Position numbers and translations under genes: made by a program. 64,000 bases of DNA. Origin: JACKCR01 sp041390305 (GTDB lineage: Bacteria; Eisenbacteria; RBG-16-71-46; CAIMUX01). The notes under the pieces are model-generated. The model had not been told where the DNA came from. It ran no database searches and was given only the letters and a program-made list of their open reading frames with translations. The stretch's first letter is position 1; each line of letters opens with the position of its first letter. This document shows positions 25,930-36,628 of this stretch, piece after piece. The stretch lies in the NCBI GenBank assembly GCA_041390305.1, contig JAWKQE010000019.1, forward strand, positions 62,001 through 126,000. Direction: 5' to 3'.

Positions 25930-26352
25930 ATGGCGAAGCCGGTAGTGGCGAAGATCAAGCTGGCGATCCCGGCAGGTGCGGCGAACCCCGCACCGCCAGT
26001 GGGCCCTGCCCTGGGACAGCATCAGCTCAACATCGTCGAGTTCTGCAAGCAGTACAACGCCGCGACGCAGAAGCAGGCCGGATACATCGTGCCGGTCATC
26101 ATCAGCGTCCACAACGATCGTACGTTTTCCTTCATTCTCAAGACGCCGCCCGCAGCGGACCTCCTGAGGAAGGCGGCCGGAATCCCGAAGGGCTCCGGCG
26201 TGCCGAACATGACGAAGGTCGGAACCGTGACGAAGGCTCAGATCAAAGAGATCGCTGAGACCAAGATGAAGGACCTCAACGCCAACGACATCGAGGCAGC
26301 GATGCTCATGATCGAAGGCACCGCCCGCAGCATGGGCATCAACGTCGCGTAG
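25930..26352 (+). CDS. rplK: 50S ribosomal protein L11
   Basis: Part of the GTPase-associated centre of the 50S subunit. 140 aa, normal. The N-terminal PVGPALGQHQLNIVEFCKQYN region, usual site of thiopeptide interaction, is intact, and the RNA-binding C-terminal domain ends GTARSMGINVA. The start follows GGAGGAGAG. It heads the rplKAJL block after nusG. Confidence 0.98.
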   Translation: MAKPVVAKIKLAIPAGAANPAPPVGPALGQHQLNIVEFCKQYNAATQKQAGYIVPVIISVHNDRTFSFILKTPPAADLLRKAAGIPKGSGVPNMTKVGTVTKAQIKEIAETKMKDLNANDIEAAMLMIEGTARSMGINVA

Positions 26353-26360
26353 GAGGCGCT

Positions 26361-27050
26361 GTGAAGCTCAGTAAGCGACGCCAGAAGGCGGAAGAGTCAG
26401 CGGCCGCGTTCGAGGACAAGTCCCTCGTCGGTGCTGTGGGATTCGTGAAGGACAACGCCAACGCGAAGTTCGACGAGACCGTCGAAGTCGCGATGCGCCT
26501 CGGTGTGAATCCGAAGTACGCGGACCAGATGGTTCGTGGCACGGTCGTGCTTCCCCACGGCACGGGAAAGACCATTCGGATCCTCGTTTTCGCCAAGGGC
26601 GACAAGGCCAAGGAAGCCCAGGACGCAGGTGCGGACTTCGTGGGTGAGGCCGACATGGTGGAGAAGGTCCAGGGTGGCTGGACCGACTTCGACCTCGTCA
26701 TCACGACGCCGGATATGATGGCCGTGGTGAGCCGTCTCGGTAAGATCCTCGGACCTCGGGGGCTCATGCCGAACGCCAAGGTCGGAACCGTGACCATGGA
26801 CGTGGCCACGGCGGTGCAGCAGGCGAAGGCCGGTAAGATCGAGTTCCGCGTCGACAAGGCCGGGAATATCCACGTCCCAGTCGGCAAGGCGAGCTTCGAG
26901 GCCGAGCGCCTCATCGAGAACGCCCGCGCGGTCATGCACGAGGTCGTGCGGCTCAAGCCGTCTTCGGCCAAGGGAACTTACGTGAAGAACATCACCGTCT
27001 CCTCGACCATGGGCCCCGGGGTCAAGGTCGATACGGCTGAGGCGGTCTGA
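26361..27050 (+). CDS. rplA: 50S ribosomal protein L1
   Basis: Forms the L1 stalk and contacts E-site tRNA; in E. coli it represses its own operon. 229 aa, normal. The GTG at 26361 is preceded by GGAGGCGCT, 8 nt after rplK. Conserved LPHGTGKTIRILVF and LGKILGPRGLMPNAKVGTVT are present. Confidence 0.98.
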   Translation: MKLSKRRQKAEESAAAFEDKSLVGAVGFVKDNANAKFDETVEVAMRLGVNPKYADQMVRGTVVLPHGTGKTIRILVFAKGDKAKEAQDAGADFVGEADMVEKVQGGWTDFDLVITTPDMMAVVSRLGKILGPRGLMPNAKVGTVTMDVATAVQQAKAGKIEFRVDKAGNIHVPVGKASFEAERLIENARAVMHEVVRLKPSSAKGTYVKNITVSSTMGPGVKVDTAEAV

Positions 27051-27071
27051 TCCAGGTACTACACGAGGAGG

Positions 27072-27090
27072 CGGCGGGCCTGGTCCGCCG
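27072..27090 (+). promoter_or_regulatory. Hairpin abutting the rplJ ribosome-binding site
   Basis: CGGCGGG and TCCGCCG form a 7-bp stem (one G-T pair) with loop CCTGG, directly before GGAG (27091-27094). It could be a reduced L10-type leader, but it is far smaller than the known L10 leader RNA. Confidence 0.3.
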
Positions 27091-27099
27091 GGAGATGAG

Positions 27100-27627
27100 A
27101 TGCCACTGACGCGAACCCAAAAAGACGAGCAGATCCAGGAGCTCTCCGAGGCTCTCGGGAACTCCCAAGGTCTGTACCTGGCCGATCTTTCGGGGATGTC
27201 CGTAGAGGTCGTCACCCGGTTCCGTCAGGCTTGTCGGGAGAATCAGGTCCAGGTCCAGGTGATCAAGAACACGCTGATCGCCCGCGCGACCCAAGGGACG
27301 GAGTTCGAGCCGATCGGACCGTATCTCGAGGGGCCCACTGCGGTGCTCGTCGCGGGCGGTGAAGATGCGATCGCTCCGGCCCGAGTCCTGGACAAGTTCA
27401 TCAAGGAGAACAAGCTCCCGAAGATCAAGGCGGCTTGTCTCGAAGGTGTCGTCTACGACGAGGCGGGAGTGAAGAATCTCTCCAGCCTTCCGACTCGTGA
27501 CGAGCTCATCGCGATGCTGGCGCGTGCTCTCAACGCGCCGCTCACGAACCTGGCTGGTGTTCTCAACGCCACAGCGCGCAACCTGGCCCACGTTCTGCAA
27601 GAAGTGGCCAAGAAGAAGGGTGAATAA
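27100..27627 (+). CDS. rplJ: 50S ribosomal protein L10
   Basis: Scaffold of the L7/L12 stalk. 175 aa. The N-terminal RNA-binding domain (LYLADLSGMSVEVVTRFRQACRE..VQVIKNTLI) is followed by the helical C-terminus NLAGVLNATARNLAHVLQEVAKKKGE, which docks L7/L12 dimers. rplL follows 24 nt later. Confidence 0.97.
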   Translation: MPLTRTQKDEQIQELSEALGNSQGLYLADLSGMSVEVVTRFRQACRENQVQVQVIKNTLIARATQGTEFEPIGPYLEGPTAVLVAGGEDAIAPARVLDKFIKENKLPKIKAACLEGVVYDEAGVKNLSSLPTRDELIAMLARALNAPLTNLAGVLNATARNLAHVLQEVAKKKGE

Positions 27628-27651
27628 CCCCAAGGTGGAGGAAGAGGGATC

Positions 27652-28034
27652 ATGGCTACTATGACCAAAGACGACATTCTTGAGTGGGTCAAGGGTGCGA
27701 CCATGCTGGAGATCTCGGAGCTCGTGAAGAGCATCGAGGAAGAGTTCGGTGTGAGCGCTGCCGCCCCGGTGATGATGGGTGGAATGATGCCGGCTGCCGG
27801 TGCCGCGGCCGAGGTCGAGGAGAAGACGAGTTCGACGTCGTCCTCGCCGACGTCGGTGGCAACAAGCTCCAGGTCATCAAGGTCGTTCGCGAAGTCACCG
27901 GTCTCGGGCTGAAGGAAGCCAAGGACCTGGTCGATGGCGCGCCGAAGCCGATCAAGGAAGGCACGACCAAGGACGACGCCGACGATGTCAAGAAGAAGCT
28001 CGAGGAGGCTGGTGCCAAGGTTGAGATCAAGTAG
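27652..28034 (+). CDS. rplL: 50S ribosomal protein L7/L12, interrupted by one frameshift
   Basis: Multi-copy stalk protein that recruits translation GTPases. The first frame gives the N-terminal dimerisation domain MATMTKDDILEWVKGATMLE...FGVSAAAP and the Ala-rich hinge, then breaks at about 27828. The next frame back supplies the complete C-terminal domain EFDVVLADVGGNKLQVIKVV, GLGLKEAKDLVDGAPKPIKEG and AGAKVEIK, ending at 28034. One additional G (reading AAG ACG GAG TTC) joins the two into 127 aa, the normal length. L7/L12 is essential and usually single-copy, so a base lost in sequencing is much more likely than a real mutation. Confidence 0.93.
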
Positions 28035-28131
28035 ACAGCGTTGCCGACCGTCGACGGACCGCCCTGCCTACCGCGTTCTAGGATGAACGGGGGCGGGGCG
28101 GCTTTCCTTCTTTTGCCGCGGAGGTCCTGTC

Positions 28132-31100
28132 TTGAAGAAAGCAGCCATTACCGAGGTCAGAAGCTTCTCGAAGCTTCAGGACAAGTGGGACATCCCCATC
28201 CCCAACCTTCTCGACGTCCAGCTTCGGTCCTTCCACTCATTTCTGCAGGTAGAGGTACCCGCGGAGGAGCGGAAGACGGAAGGACTCCAGGAGGTCTTCC
28301 ACTCGGTTTTCCCGATCACGGACGCCCGGGAACTCTATTCTCTCGAGTTCCTCGAGTACACGATCGGGGATCCGAAGTACAGCGTCGACGAGTGCCAGGA
28401 GCGTGACCTCACCTTCTCCGTACCGCTCAAGGTGAAGCTGCGTCTCCGCGTCCGCAAGGACGAGGAGGGGCAGATCCGTGAGCAGGTGACGGACAACGAG
28501 GTCTACCTCGGCGAACTCCCGATGATCACGGACAAGGGCACGTTCATCATCAACGGTGCCGAGCGCGTGATCGTGAGCCAGCTCCACCGTTCGCCCGGCG
28601 TTTTCTTCGACAGCGCGATCCACCCGAACGGGAAGAAGCTCTTCACGGCGCGGATCATTCCGTACCGGGGTTCGTGGGTGGAGTTCACGATCGACGTGCG
28701 GGACGTCATGTACGTTCACATCGATCGGAAGCGGAAGCTGCCCGCTACCGCGCTCTTCAAGGCAATGGGGATCGTCACGGACAAGGACATCCTCGACTTC
28801 TTCTACGACTCCGAGTCCGTCGAGATCGGAACCGGACGTTCGAAGAAGGTGCAGACGCTGGTCGGCCGGATCGTGGCCGAGGACATCGTCGACTCCGAGA
28901 CGGGTGAGTTCCTCCTCGAGGTGAACGAGGAGATCACGGCGGAGAAGCTGAAGGACCTGATCAAGAACAAGGTCTCCAAGGTCTCCGTCTACATCATCCC
29001 GCTCCAGGAGGAAGCGGACATCGTCCGCAACACCCTGAAGAAGGACACGACCAAGTCCGAGGAAGACGCGCAGTCGAAGATCTACTCGCTCATCCGTCCC
29101 GGCGAACCTTCGCGGATGGATTCGGCGAAGGACATCCTGACGAAGCTCTTCTTCAACCCGAAGCGGTACGACCTGGCTGCGGTCGGCCGCTACAAGCTCA
29201 ACCGGAAGCTCGACCACCTGGAGCTTCTGGGCAAGCAGATGGTGAAGCGTTGGGGCTTCGAGCGTCCGTCGGACGAACTCGACACGCTCTGCCGTGAGGA
29301 CTTCATCGTCATCATGAAGTACCTCCTCCTGCTCCGCCTCGGAGAGGAAGAGGGAACCTTCGCCGAAACCGACGACATCGACCACCTCGGCAATCGTCGG
29401 GTGCGTTCGGTCGGCGAACTCCTCGCGAACCAGTTCAATACCGGTCTCGCTCGCATGGCCCGGATCATCCGGGAGCGCATGTCGCTCCAGGAGCCGGAGA
29501 CGGTCACGATCTACGACTTCATCAACGCGCGTACGATCTCTGCCGTCATCCAGAGCTTCTTCGGTTCGAGCCAGCTGAGCCAGTTCATGGACCAGACGAA
29601 CCCGCTCGCGGAGCTCACGCACAAGCGTCGTCTCTCCGCGCTCGGGCCTGGCGGACTCACCCGGGACCGCGCCGGCTTCGAGGTGCGTGACGTTCACTAC
29701 ACGCACTACGGCCGGATGTGCCCGATCGAGACGCCGGAAGGTCCGAACATCGGTCTCATCTCGTCGCTCTCGACCCACGCCCGCGTCAACGACCTCGGCT
29801 TCCTCGAGACGCCGTACCGTCGTGCCGCGACGGGCAAGGTGGAGCGGACGAAGATCGACTATCTGTCCGCCGATCAGGAAGACCAGTACGTGATCGCGCA
29901 GGCGAGCGCACCTCTCGACGAAGAGGGCCTTTTCGTGCGCGACGTGGTCTCGGCTCGGAACAAGGGTGAGTTCCCGCTCGTTCCGCCGGATCAGATCCAG
30001 TACATGGACGTCTCGCCGCTCCAGCTGATTTCGCCGGCGGCCGGACTCATCCCGTTCCTCGAGCACGACGACGCGAACCGTGCGCTCATGGGTTCGAACA
30101 TGCAGCGTCAGGCCGTGCCTCTGCTCAAGACGGACGTTCCGCTCGTTGGGACCGGTCTCGAGGAGAAGGTCGCGCAGGACTCCGGCGCGGTCGTCTTCTC
30201 CAAGCGCGCCGGCGTCATCGAGTCGGTGAGCGGCGATCAGATCGTCGTCCGTCCGAACCGGAACGAGTCGAGCGACATCCAGGACTTCACGGAGGCTGCG
30301 GGCCGGGACATCTACCGTCTGACCAAGTTCAAGCGGTCGAACCAGGACACCTGCATCAACCAGAAGCCGATCGTCCACGAGGGCCAGAAGGTCAAGGCAG
30401 GTGAAGTCATCGCCGACGGTCCGAGCACGGACCAGGGCGTGCTCGCGCTCGGCGCGAACATCCTCGTCGCCTTCATGCCGTGGAATGGATACAACTTCGA
30501 GGACGCGATCATCGTCTCCGAGGGGCTCATCAAGCGCGACACGTTCACCTCGATCCACATCGAGGAGTTCGAGCTCCAGGTCCGGGACACGAAGCGCGGC
30601 GTCGAAGAGATCACGCGTGAAATCCCGAACGTGGGAGACGACGCGCTCCGGCACCTCGACGAGGACGGAATCATCCGGATCGGTGCTCCCGTCAAGGCGG
30701 GGGACATCCTCGTCGGTAAGGTCACGCCCAAGGGCGAGACGGACCTCACTCCGGAAGAACGCCTCCTCCGCGCCATCTTCGGCGACAAGGCCGGCGACGT
30801 CCGTGACGCTTCGCTCAAGGCCCCTCCGGGGATGGAAGGCGTCGTCATCGACATCAAGGTCTTCTCCCGGAAGGAGAAGGACGAGACGACGAAGAAGCAG
30901 GAGCGTCTCAAGACCGACCGTCTCAAGCGTCAGTATCGCAAGGAGCGGCTCCGGATCATCGAGGCCCGCGACGACGAACTGAAGCGGATCCTGGACAACC
31001 AGATCCTCGAGCGTTGGAACTCCGTCTCGACCGGCAAGCCGATCATGCGCGCCGGGAAGAAGGGATCCTTCACCGCGCTCGCCGGATTCGACTTCGACGA

Positions 31101-31980
31101 CGTCGTGCCGGGTACGCAGATGACCCGCGACGAGGAAGTGAGTGCTCGCTTCTGGCGTCAGTTCGACGCGGCCAAGGACGCGCAGGATCAGCTCGAGAAG
31201 TCTCTCGAGAAGGAGATCGAGAAGGTCACGCGCGGCGACGAACTCCCGCCCGGCGTCATCAAGCTGGTCAAGGTCTACGTGGCGAAGAAGCGAAAGCTCT
31301 CCGTCGGGGACAAGATGGCCGGTCGTCACGGCAACAAGGGAGTCGTGTCGAAGATCGTGCCCGAGGAGGACATGCCGTACCTCCCGGACGGTACGCCGGT
31401 GCAGATCGTTCTGAACCCGCTCGGCGTTCCGTCGCGAATGAACATCGGACAGATCCTGGAGCTGCACCTTGGGCTCGCGGCCGGCAAGCTCGGCTTCCGC
31501 GCCCAGACGCCGGTCTTCGCGGGGGCGACCCCTGCCGAGATCGAGCAGTGCCTCGAGGACGCCGGTGAACCGCGCGACGGCAAAACCTATCTCTACGACG
31601 GCAAGACGGGCGAGCGCTTCGACCACAAGACGAGCGTGGGCTATCTCTACATGCTCAAGCTGAGTCACCTGGTCGACGACAAGATCCACGCTCGGTCCAT
31701 CGGGCCCTACTCACTGGTCACGCAGCAGCCGCTCGGAGGCAAGGCCCAGTTCGGAGGCCAGCGCTTCGGAGAAATGGAAGTGTGGGCGCTCGAAGCCTAT
31801 GGCGCCGCCTACACGCTCCAGGAGCTGCTGACGGTCAAGTCGGACGACGTTCACGGACGCTCTCGGATCTACGAAGCGATCGTGAAGGGTGAGAACCCGC
31901 CGGAGCCTGGTGTTCCGGAGTCGTTCAACGTGCTCGTCAAGGAACTCAAGTCCCTCTGTCTCGACGTGATCTTCGAGTAA
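28132..31980 (+). CDS. rpoB: DNA-directed RNA polymerase subunit beta
   Basis: Catalytic core subunit, 1282 aa, intact. The TTG start at 28132 follows CGGAGG with good spacing and gives LKKAAITEVRSFSKL. The rifampicin region is GSSQLSQFMDQTNPLAE and THKRRLSALGPGGL. Residues equivalent to E. coli D516, H526 and S531 are Asp, His and Ser, so the drug-sensitive form is predicted. The active-site and switch regions (GRMCPIETPEGPNIGLI; MAGRHGNKGVVSKI) and the C-terminal clamp anchor (EMEVWALEAYGAAYTLQE) are present. rpoC follows 22 nt later. Confidence 0.99.
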   Translation: MKKAAITEVRSFSKLQDKWDIPIPNLLDVQLRSFHSFLQVEVPAEERKTEGLQEVFHSVFPITDARELYSLEFLEYTIGDPKYSVDECQERDLTFSVPLKVKLRLRVRKDEEGQIREQVTDNEVYLGELPMITDKGTFIINGAERVIVSQLHRSPGVFFDSAIHPNGKKLFTARIIPYRGSWVEFTIDVRDVMYVHIDRKRKLPATALFKAMGIVTDKDILDFFYDSESVEIGTGRSKKVQTLVGRIVAEDIVDSETGEFLLEVNEEITAEKLKDLIKNKVSKVSVYIIPLQEEADIVRNTLKKDTTKSEEDAQSKIYSLIRPGEPSRMDSAKDILTKLFFNPKRYDLAAVGRYKLNRKLDHLELLGKQMVKRWGFERPSDELDTLCREDFIVIMKYLLLLRLGEEEGTFAETDDIDHLGNRRVRSVGELLANQFNTGLARMARIIRERMSLQEPETVTIYDFINARTISAVIQSFFGSSQLSQFMDQTNPLAELTHKRRLSALGPGGLTRDRAGFEVRDVHYTHYGRMCPIETPEGPNIGLISSLSTHARVNDLGFLETPYRRAATGKVERTKIDYLSADQEDQYVIAQASAPLDEEGLFVRDVVSARNKGEFPLVPPDQIQYMDVSPLQLISPAAGLIPFLEHDDANRALMGSNMQRQAVPLLKTDVPLVGTGLEEKVAQDSGAVVFSKRAGVIESVSGDQIVVRPNRNESSDIQDFTEAAGRDIYRLTKFKRSNQDTCINQKPIVHEGQKVKAGEVIADGPSTDQGVLALGANILVAFMPWNGYNFEDAIIVSEGLIKRDTFTSIHIEEFELQVRDTKRGVEEITREIPNVGDDALRHLDEDGIIRIGAPVKAGDILVGKVTPKGETDLTPEERLLRAIFGDKAGDVRDASLKAPPGMEGVVIDIKVFSRKEKDETTKKQERLKTDRLKRQYRKERLRIIEARDDELKRILDNQILERWNSVSTGKPIMRAGKKGSFTALAGFDFDDVVPGTQMTRDEEVSARFWRQFDAAKDAQDQLEKSLEKEIEKVTRGDELPPGVIKLVKVYVAKKRKLSVGDKMAGRHGNKGVVSKIVPEEDMPYLPDGTPVQIVLNPLGVPSRMNIGQILELHLGLAAGKLGFRAQTPVFAGATPAEIEQCLEDAGEPRDGKTYLYDGKTGERFDHKTSVGYLYMLKLSHLVDDKIHARSIGPYSLVTQQPLGGKAQFGGQRFGEMEVWALEAYGAAYTLQELLTVKSDDVHGRSRIYEAIVKGENPPEPGVPESFNVLVKELKSLCLDVIFE

Positions 31981-32002
31981 GCCCTTCATCGGAGGAGAAC
32001 TC

Positions 32003-35000
32003 ATGAACGAAACGACTCCTGGAGCGAAGCCGGGCGCCGGTGTGGGGGGAGTGGGACAGCCGGGTGAGGGATTCACGCTACCGCCCATGACCACGCTGCG
32101 CGGAGATCGCGAGTCGCGTCGGAAGTTCAACTTCAACGCGATCCGGATCCGCTTGGCCTCGCCGGAGACGATCCGGAGCTGGTCGCGTGGCGAAGTGACG
32201 AAGCCGGAAACGATCAACTACCGCTCGTTCAAGCCCGAGCGGGACGGCCTCTTCTGTGAGCGGATCTTCGGTCCGGTCAAGGACTGGCAGTGCTCGTGCG
32301 GCAAGTACAAGATGATCCGCTACCGCGGCGTCATCTGCGATCGCTGCGGCGTCGAGGTGACGCAGGCGAGCGTTCGTCGTGAGCGGATGGGACACATCGA
32401 GCTCGCGGTGCCGGTTTCGCACATCTGGTACTTCAAGGGAGTGCCGAGCCGGATCGGTCACCTGCTCGACATGAGCGTCAGGAACCTCGAGCGGATCCTC
32501 TACTACGAGTCCTACGTCATGATCGACCCGGGGAACACGCCGTTCCGTCAGAACGAGCTGCTCTCCGAGGACCAGTACCAGGAACTGAAGGCCGACGCGG
32601 GCATGCGCTTCGAGGCCGAGATGGGCGCGGGCGCGATCCGGAAGCTCCTCGAGCGGATCGACCTGGACGACCTGTCCGTCGACCTCCGCACGCAGGTGCG
32701 GATCGAGACGTCCGTCCAGCGGAAGAAGGACCTCCTCAAGCGGCTCAAGATCGTCGAGGCGTTCCGTCAGAGCGGCAACCGGCCGGAGTGGATGATCCTC
32801 ACGGTCATCCCGGTGCTCCCGCCGGATCTCCGTCCGCTCGTCCCGCTCGAGGGTGGCCGGTTCGCGACGTCGGACCTCAACGACCTCTATCGGCGCGTCA
32901 TCAACCGGAACAACCGGCTGAAGAAGCTCATCGAGATCAAGGCGCCCGAGGTCATCCTCCGGAACGAGAAGCGAATGCTGCAGGAAGCGGCCGACGCCCT
33001 CTTCGACAACGGACGCCGCACGCGTGCGGTCCGCGGTCAGGGCAACCGTCCGCTCAAGTCGCTCAGCGACATGCTGAAGGGTAAGCAGGGCCGGTTCCGT
33101 CAGAACCTGCTCGGCAAGCGCGTCGACTACTCCGGACGTTCCGTCATCGTCGTGGGTCCGGAACTCCGGCTCCACGAGTGCGGTCTGCCCCAGAACATGG
33201 CGCTCGAGCTCTTCAAGCCGTTCATCATCAAGAAGCTCGAAGACCGCGGTCAGACGGTCAAGAGCGCGAAGAAGCTGGTGGAGCGCGAGCGTCCCGAGGT
33301 CTGGGAGATCCTCTCCGAGATCATCAAGGACCACCCGGTGCTCCTCAACCGCGCTCCGACCCTGCACCGTCTCGGGATCCAGGCGTTCCAGCCGGTCCTG
33401 GTCGAGGGCAAGGCGATCATGCTCCACCCGCTCGTCTGCACCGCGTTCAACGCGGACTTCGACGGCGACCAGATGGCGGTCCATGTGCCGCTCTCGTTCG
33501 TCGCGCAGATCGAGTGCCGTGAGCTCATGATGGCCACGAACAACATCCTCCTCCCGGCTTCGGGACGGCCGATCGCCACGCCGAGCCAGGACATCGTTCT
33601 CGGCTGCTACTACCTGACGAAGGTCAAGGTGGGAGGCAAGGGCGAGAACAAGGCGTTCCCGAACTCTTCGGAGGTCAAGGTCGCGCTGCTCCACGAGGAG
33701 GTCGAACTCCACTCGCGGATCCGGCTCCGCCGGAACGGAGAGATCATCGACACGACGGTCGGTCGGGTGCTCTTCAATGACATCCTTCCGGAGGACTTCC
33801 CGTTCCTCAACGCCACGCTCGACAAGAAGAAGCTCGAGCAGCTCGTCGCGGATTGCTACGCGCTCTTCGGCAAGTCGGGGACGGCTCCGTTCCTCGACCG
33901 CCTCAAGAAGATCGGGTTCGACTACGCGACCCGCTCCGGCCTCTCCGTCGGCCACCACGACATCGTGGCGCCTCCGCAGAAGCAGGAGATCATCGAGAAG
34001 GCGCGCCTGGAAGTGGAGAAGGTGAACAAGGCCCACCGGGACCTCACTCTCTCCTCGAACGAGCGCTACAACCGGGTCATCGAGATCTGGACCCGCGTCC
34101 GCAGCGAGATCGAAGACGTGACGATGCTGAGCCTCAAGGGCGCTGCGGAGGGGTTCAACCCGCTCTACGTCATGGCCGACTCGGGCGCGCGTGGTTCCAA
34201 GGAGCAGATCCGTCAGCTCGCCGGTATGCGCGGGCTCATGGCGAAGCCGCAGAAGAAGATCACCGGAGGCGTCGGAGAAATCATCGAGCAGCCGGTGCTC
34301 TCGTCCTTCAAGGAAGGCCTCTCGGTACTCGAATACTTCATCTCGACCCACGGCGCCCGGAAGGGTCTGGCCGACACCGCGCTCAAGACTGCGGACGCCG
34401 GCTACCTGACCCGTCGTCTCGTCGACGTCGCGCAGGACGTGATCATCACCGAGCACGACTGCGGCACCATCCTCGGAGTCGAGAAGACCTCGCTCAAGGA
34501 CGGTGAGGAGATCGTCGAGCCGCTGCGCGAGCGCGTTCTCGGACGCGTCGCGGCGGAAGACATCTACGACCGCCGGAACGAGGACGTCGTGATCGAGGAA
34601 GGGTCCCTCGTCGACGAGAAGGTCGCCGACATTCTCGACGAGGAGGGGATCGACCGGATCAAGATCCGTTCGGTGCTCACCTGCGAGTCCAAGCGCGGCG
34701 TCTGCGCACAGTGCTACGGGCGCGATCTCGCGACCGGCCTGGCCGTCTCGATGGGAGAAGCGGTCGGAGTCATCGCGGCGCAGTCGATCGGTGAGCCGGG
34801 TACCCAGCTCACGCTCCGTACCTTCCACATCGGTGGTACGGCGAGTCTCATGATCGAGGCGTCGCGCATCGATGCCCGCGAGGACGGCACGCTCAAGTTC
34901 GAGGGTGGTATCCGCACGGTCGTGACCGACGACGGCAGGCACGTCAACGTCGGCCACCGCGGTGAACTCGTTCTCTACGGCAAGGACGCACAGGTCCTCG

Positions 35001-36159
35001 ACCGTTGGGAGCCCGCTACGGTACCGTCATCTTCTTCGACGACGGGTCCGAGGTGAAGAAGGGCGACAACCTCTTCGAGTGGGACACCTGGAACACTCCG
35101 ATCGTCGCGCGCGAGAAGGGAACGGTGCGTTTCGTCGACGTGAAGGAGCGTGTCACGCTCCGCGACGAGATCGACGAGTCCTCCAAGAAGCGCGTTCCGG
35201 TCATCGTCGAGGACCGCGAGAAGATCCTCCACCCGCACATCGAGGTGCTGGACTCCTCGGACAACGTCCTCGGTACGTATCCGCTGCCGACCGGAGCCCG
35301 TCTCCAGGTCCAGGACGGCGCGAAGATCAAGGTCGGTGACGTTCTGGCCAAGATCCGTCGCGAGTCCTCCAAGACCCGGGACATCACCGGAGGTCTGCCG
35401 CGCGTTTCCGAGCTCTTCGAGGGACGGAAGCCGAAGGACGCGGCGATCATCTCGGAGATCGACGGCTCCGTATCGATCGGTAAGGGCGTTCGCGGGATGA
35501 AGAAGATCACGGTCGAGAACGAGTCGGACAAGAAGGAGTACCTCGTCCCGCACGGACGGCACGTCTACGTGCAGGAAGGGTACGAGGTCATGGCCGGCGA
35601 TCGTCTCACCGAGGGTCCGATCAACCCGCACGACATCCTGCGCGTCAAGGGTATGAACGAGGTCCAGGAATACCTCGTAGACCAGATCCAGGAGGTCTAC
35701 CGGATCCAGGGCGTGAAGATCGACGACAAGCACGTCGAGGTGATCGTCCGTCAGATGCTCCAGAAGGTGAAGATCGACGACCCGGGCGACACGAACTTCC
35801 TGGCCGGCGAGAACGTCGACAAGGTCGTGCTGCGTGAAGAGCTCGAGCGGATCCGGGCCGAGGGTGGTAAGCCCGCGACCTATCAGCCGCTCCTCCTCGG
35901 AATCACGAAGGCTTCGCTCTCGACGCGTTCCTTCGTGGCCGCCGCCTCCTTCCAGGAGACGACGCGTATTCTCACGGAGGCGTCGATCATGGGTTCGCTC
36001 GACCCGCTCCAGGGCCTCAAGGAGAACGTGGCCATCGGTCACCTGATCCCCGCGGGAACGGGGCTCCCGGAGTACCGGAAGCTCAAGTCCTACGCGACGG
36101 ACCTCCAGGAAGAGGAGACGGACATCATGATGGACGACGAGATCCACGCTCCGGCGTAG
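32003..36159 (+). CDS. rpoC: DNA-directed RNA polymerase subunit beta', interrupted by one frameshift
   Basis: Catalytic core subunit carrying the Mg2+ triad. The first frame (32003-35056) holds the zinc ribbon CSCGKYKMIRYRGVICDRCG, the active-site NADFDGDQM (about residue 483) and the second zinc site CESKRGVCAQC. It loses sense after LDRWEP at about 35012. The frame one base back continues YGTVIFFDDGSEVKKGD to the normal C-terminus at 36159. One extra C in the CCC run at 35012-35014 (reading GAG CCC CGC TAC) restores a single protein of about 1385 aa. Because rpoC is essential, I read this as a homopolymer undercall. A genuinely split beta' cannot be excluded, but the second half has no obvious start signal. 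Confidence 0.95.
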
Positions 36160-36628
36160 GGCTCGTTGCATCGACGGGGTGGAGTCCCGGCAAGCGGCCC
36201 GAGGCCGGTGCCGGTGACTCGTCCGATGAAATGACGACGGCGGGGGATCGGAAGATCCCTCGCCGTTCTCTTTGCCCGTGAGTCGAGTGCCCGGAGTTCC
36301 GCGAGGTGTTGATTAGCCGCGTCTTCCTCCCGGCGGGCGGCGTCCGGCACGTGTTTCTAACGTGACGCGGAAGTCGATGGTCGGTGGGCGATTGCGTGCA
36401 GCACGCACCACACATGCGCGAAACACTGGCCTATGGAGTCTCTCACTCCCCGGGAACGGACACCTCACGGGATTCCGTAGGCCCGCGCCAGTAGTTTCAC
36501 CGCGAGCTGATTCCCGAGGACGAACTGCTTCGATCCCCGCGGTGACCAGTAGCTGCGACACGAGGTCGCGGTGGGTGTCGGCTCGAGGTCTGGTCCGCGG
36601 AACCATCCCGAGGAGGCTAGTAGACATC
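36160..36628. other. Intergenic region between rpoC and the secreted-protein gene
   Basis: About 470 nt. It contains a strong intrinsic terminator (36237-36273), then about 350 nt in which I see no gene and no clear promoter hexamers. It ends in an AGGAGG ribosome-binding site at about 36610-36616. Confidence 0.6.
36237..36273 (+). terminator. Intrinsic terminator after rpoC
   Basis: A 13-bp stem, ACGGCGGGGGATC with GATCCCTCGCCGT (one G-T pair), around a GGAA loop, followed by TCTCTTT. It closes the tRNA-tuf-rpoBC transcription unit and separates it from the following secreted-protein gene. Confidence 0.8.

Noticed and set aside
28237..31689. Open frame of 1150 codons on the minus strand opposite rpoB
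   Set aside because: It mirrors the rpoB codons, is rich in Arg, Asp, Val and Leu as expected from antisense high-G+C DNA, and has no recognisable domain.
32078..34957. Open frame of 959 codons opposite rpoC
   Set aside because: Same antisense effect; rpoC motifs on the plus strand account for the sequence.
35005..36159. A genuinely separate rpoC2-like gene
   Set aside because: The join falls inside a conserved segment at a C homopolymer, and no ribosome-binding site precedes the second frame.
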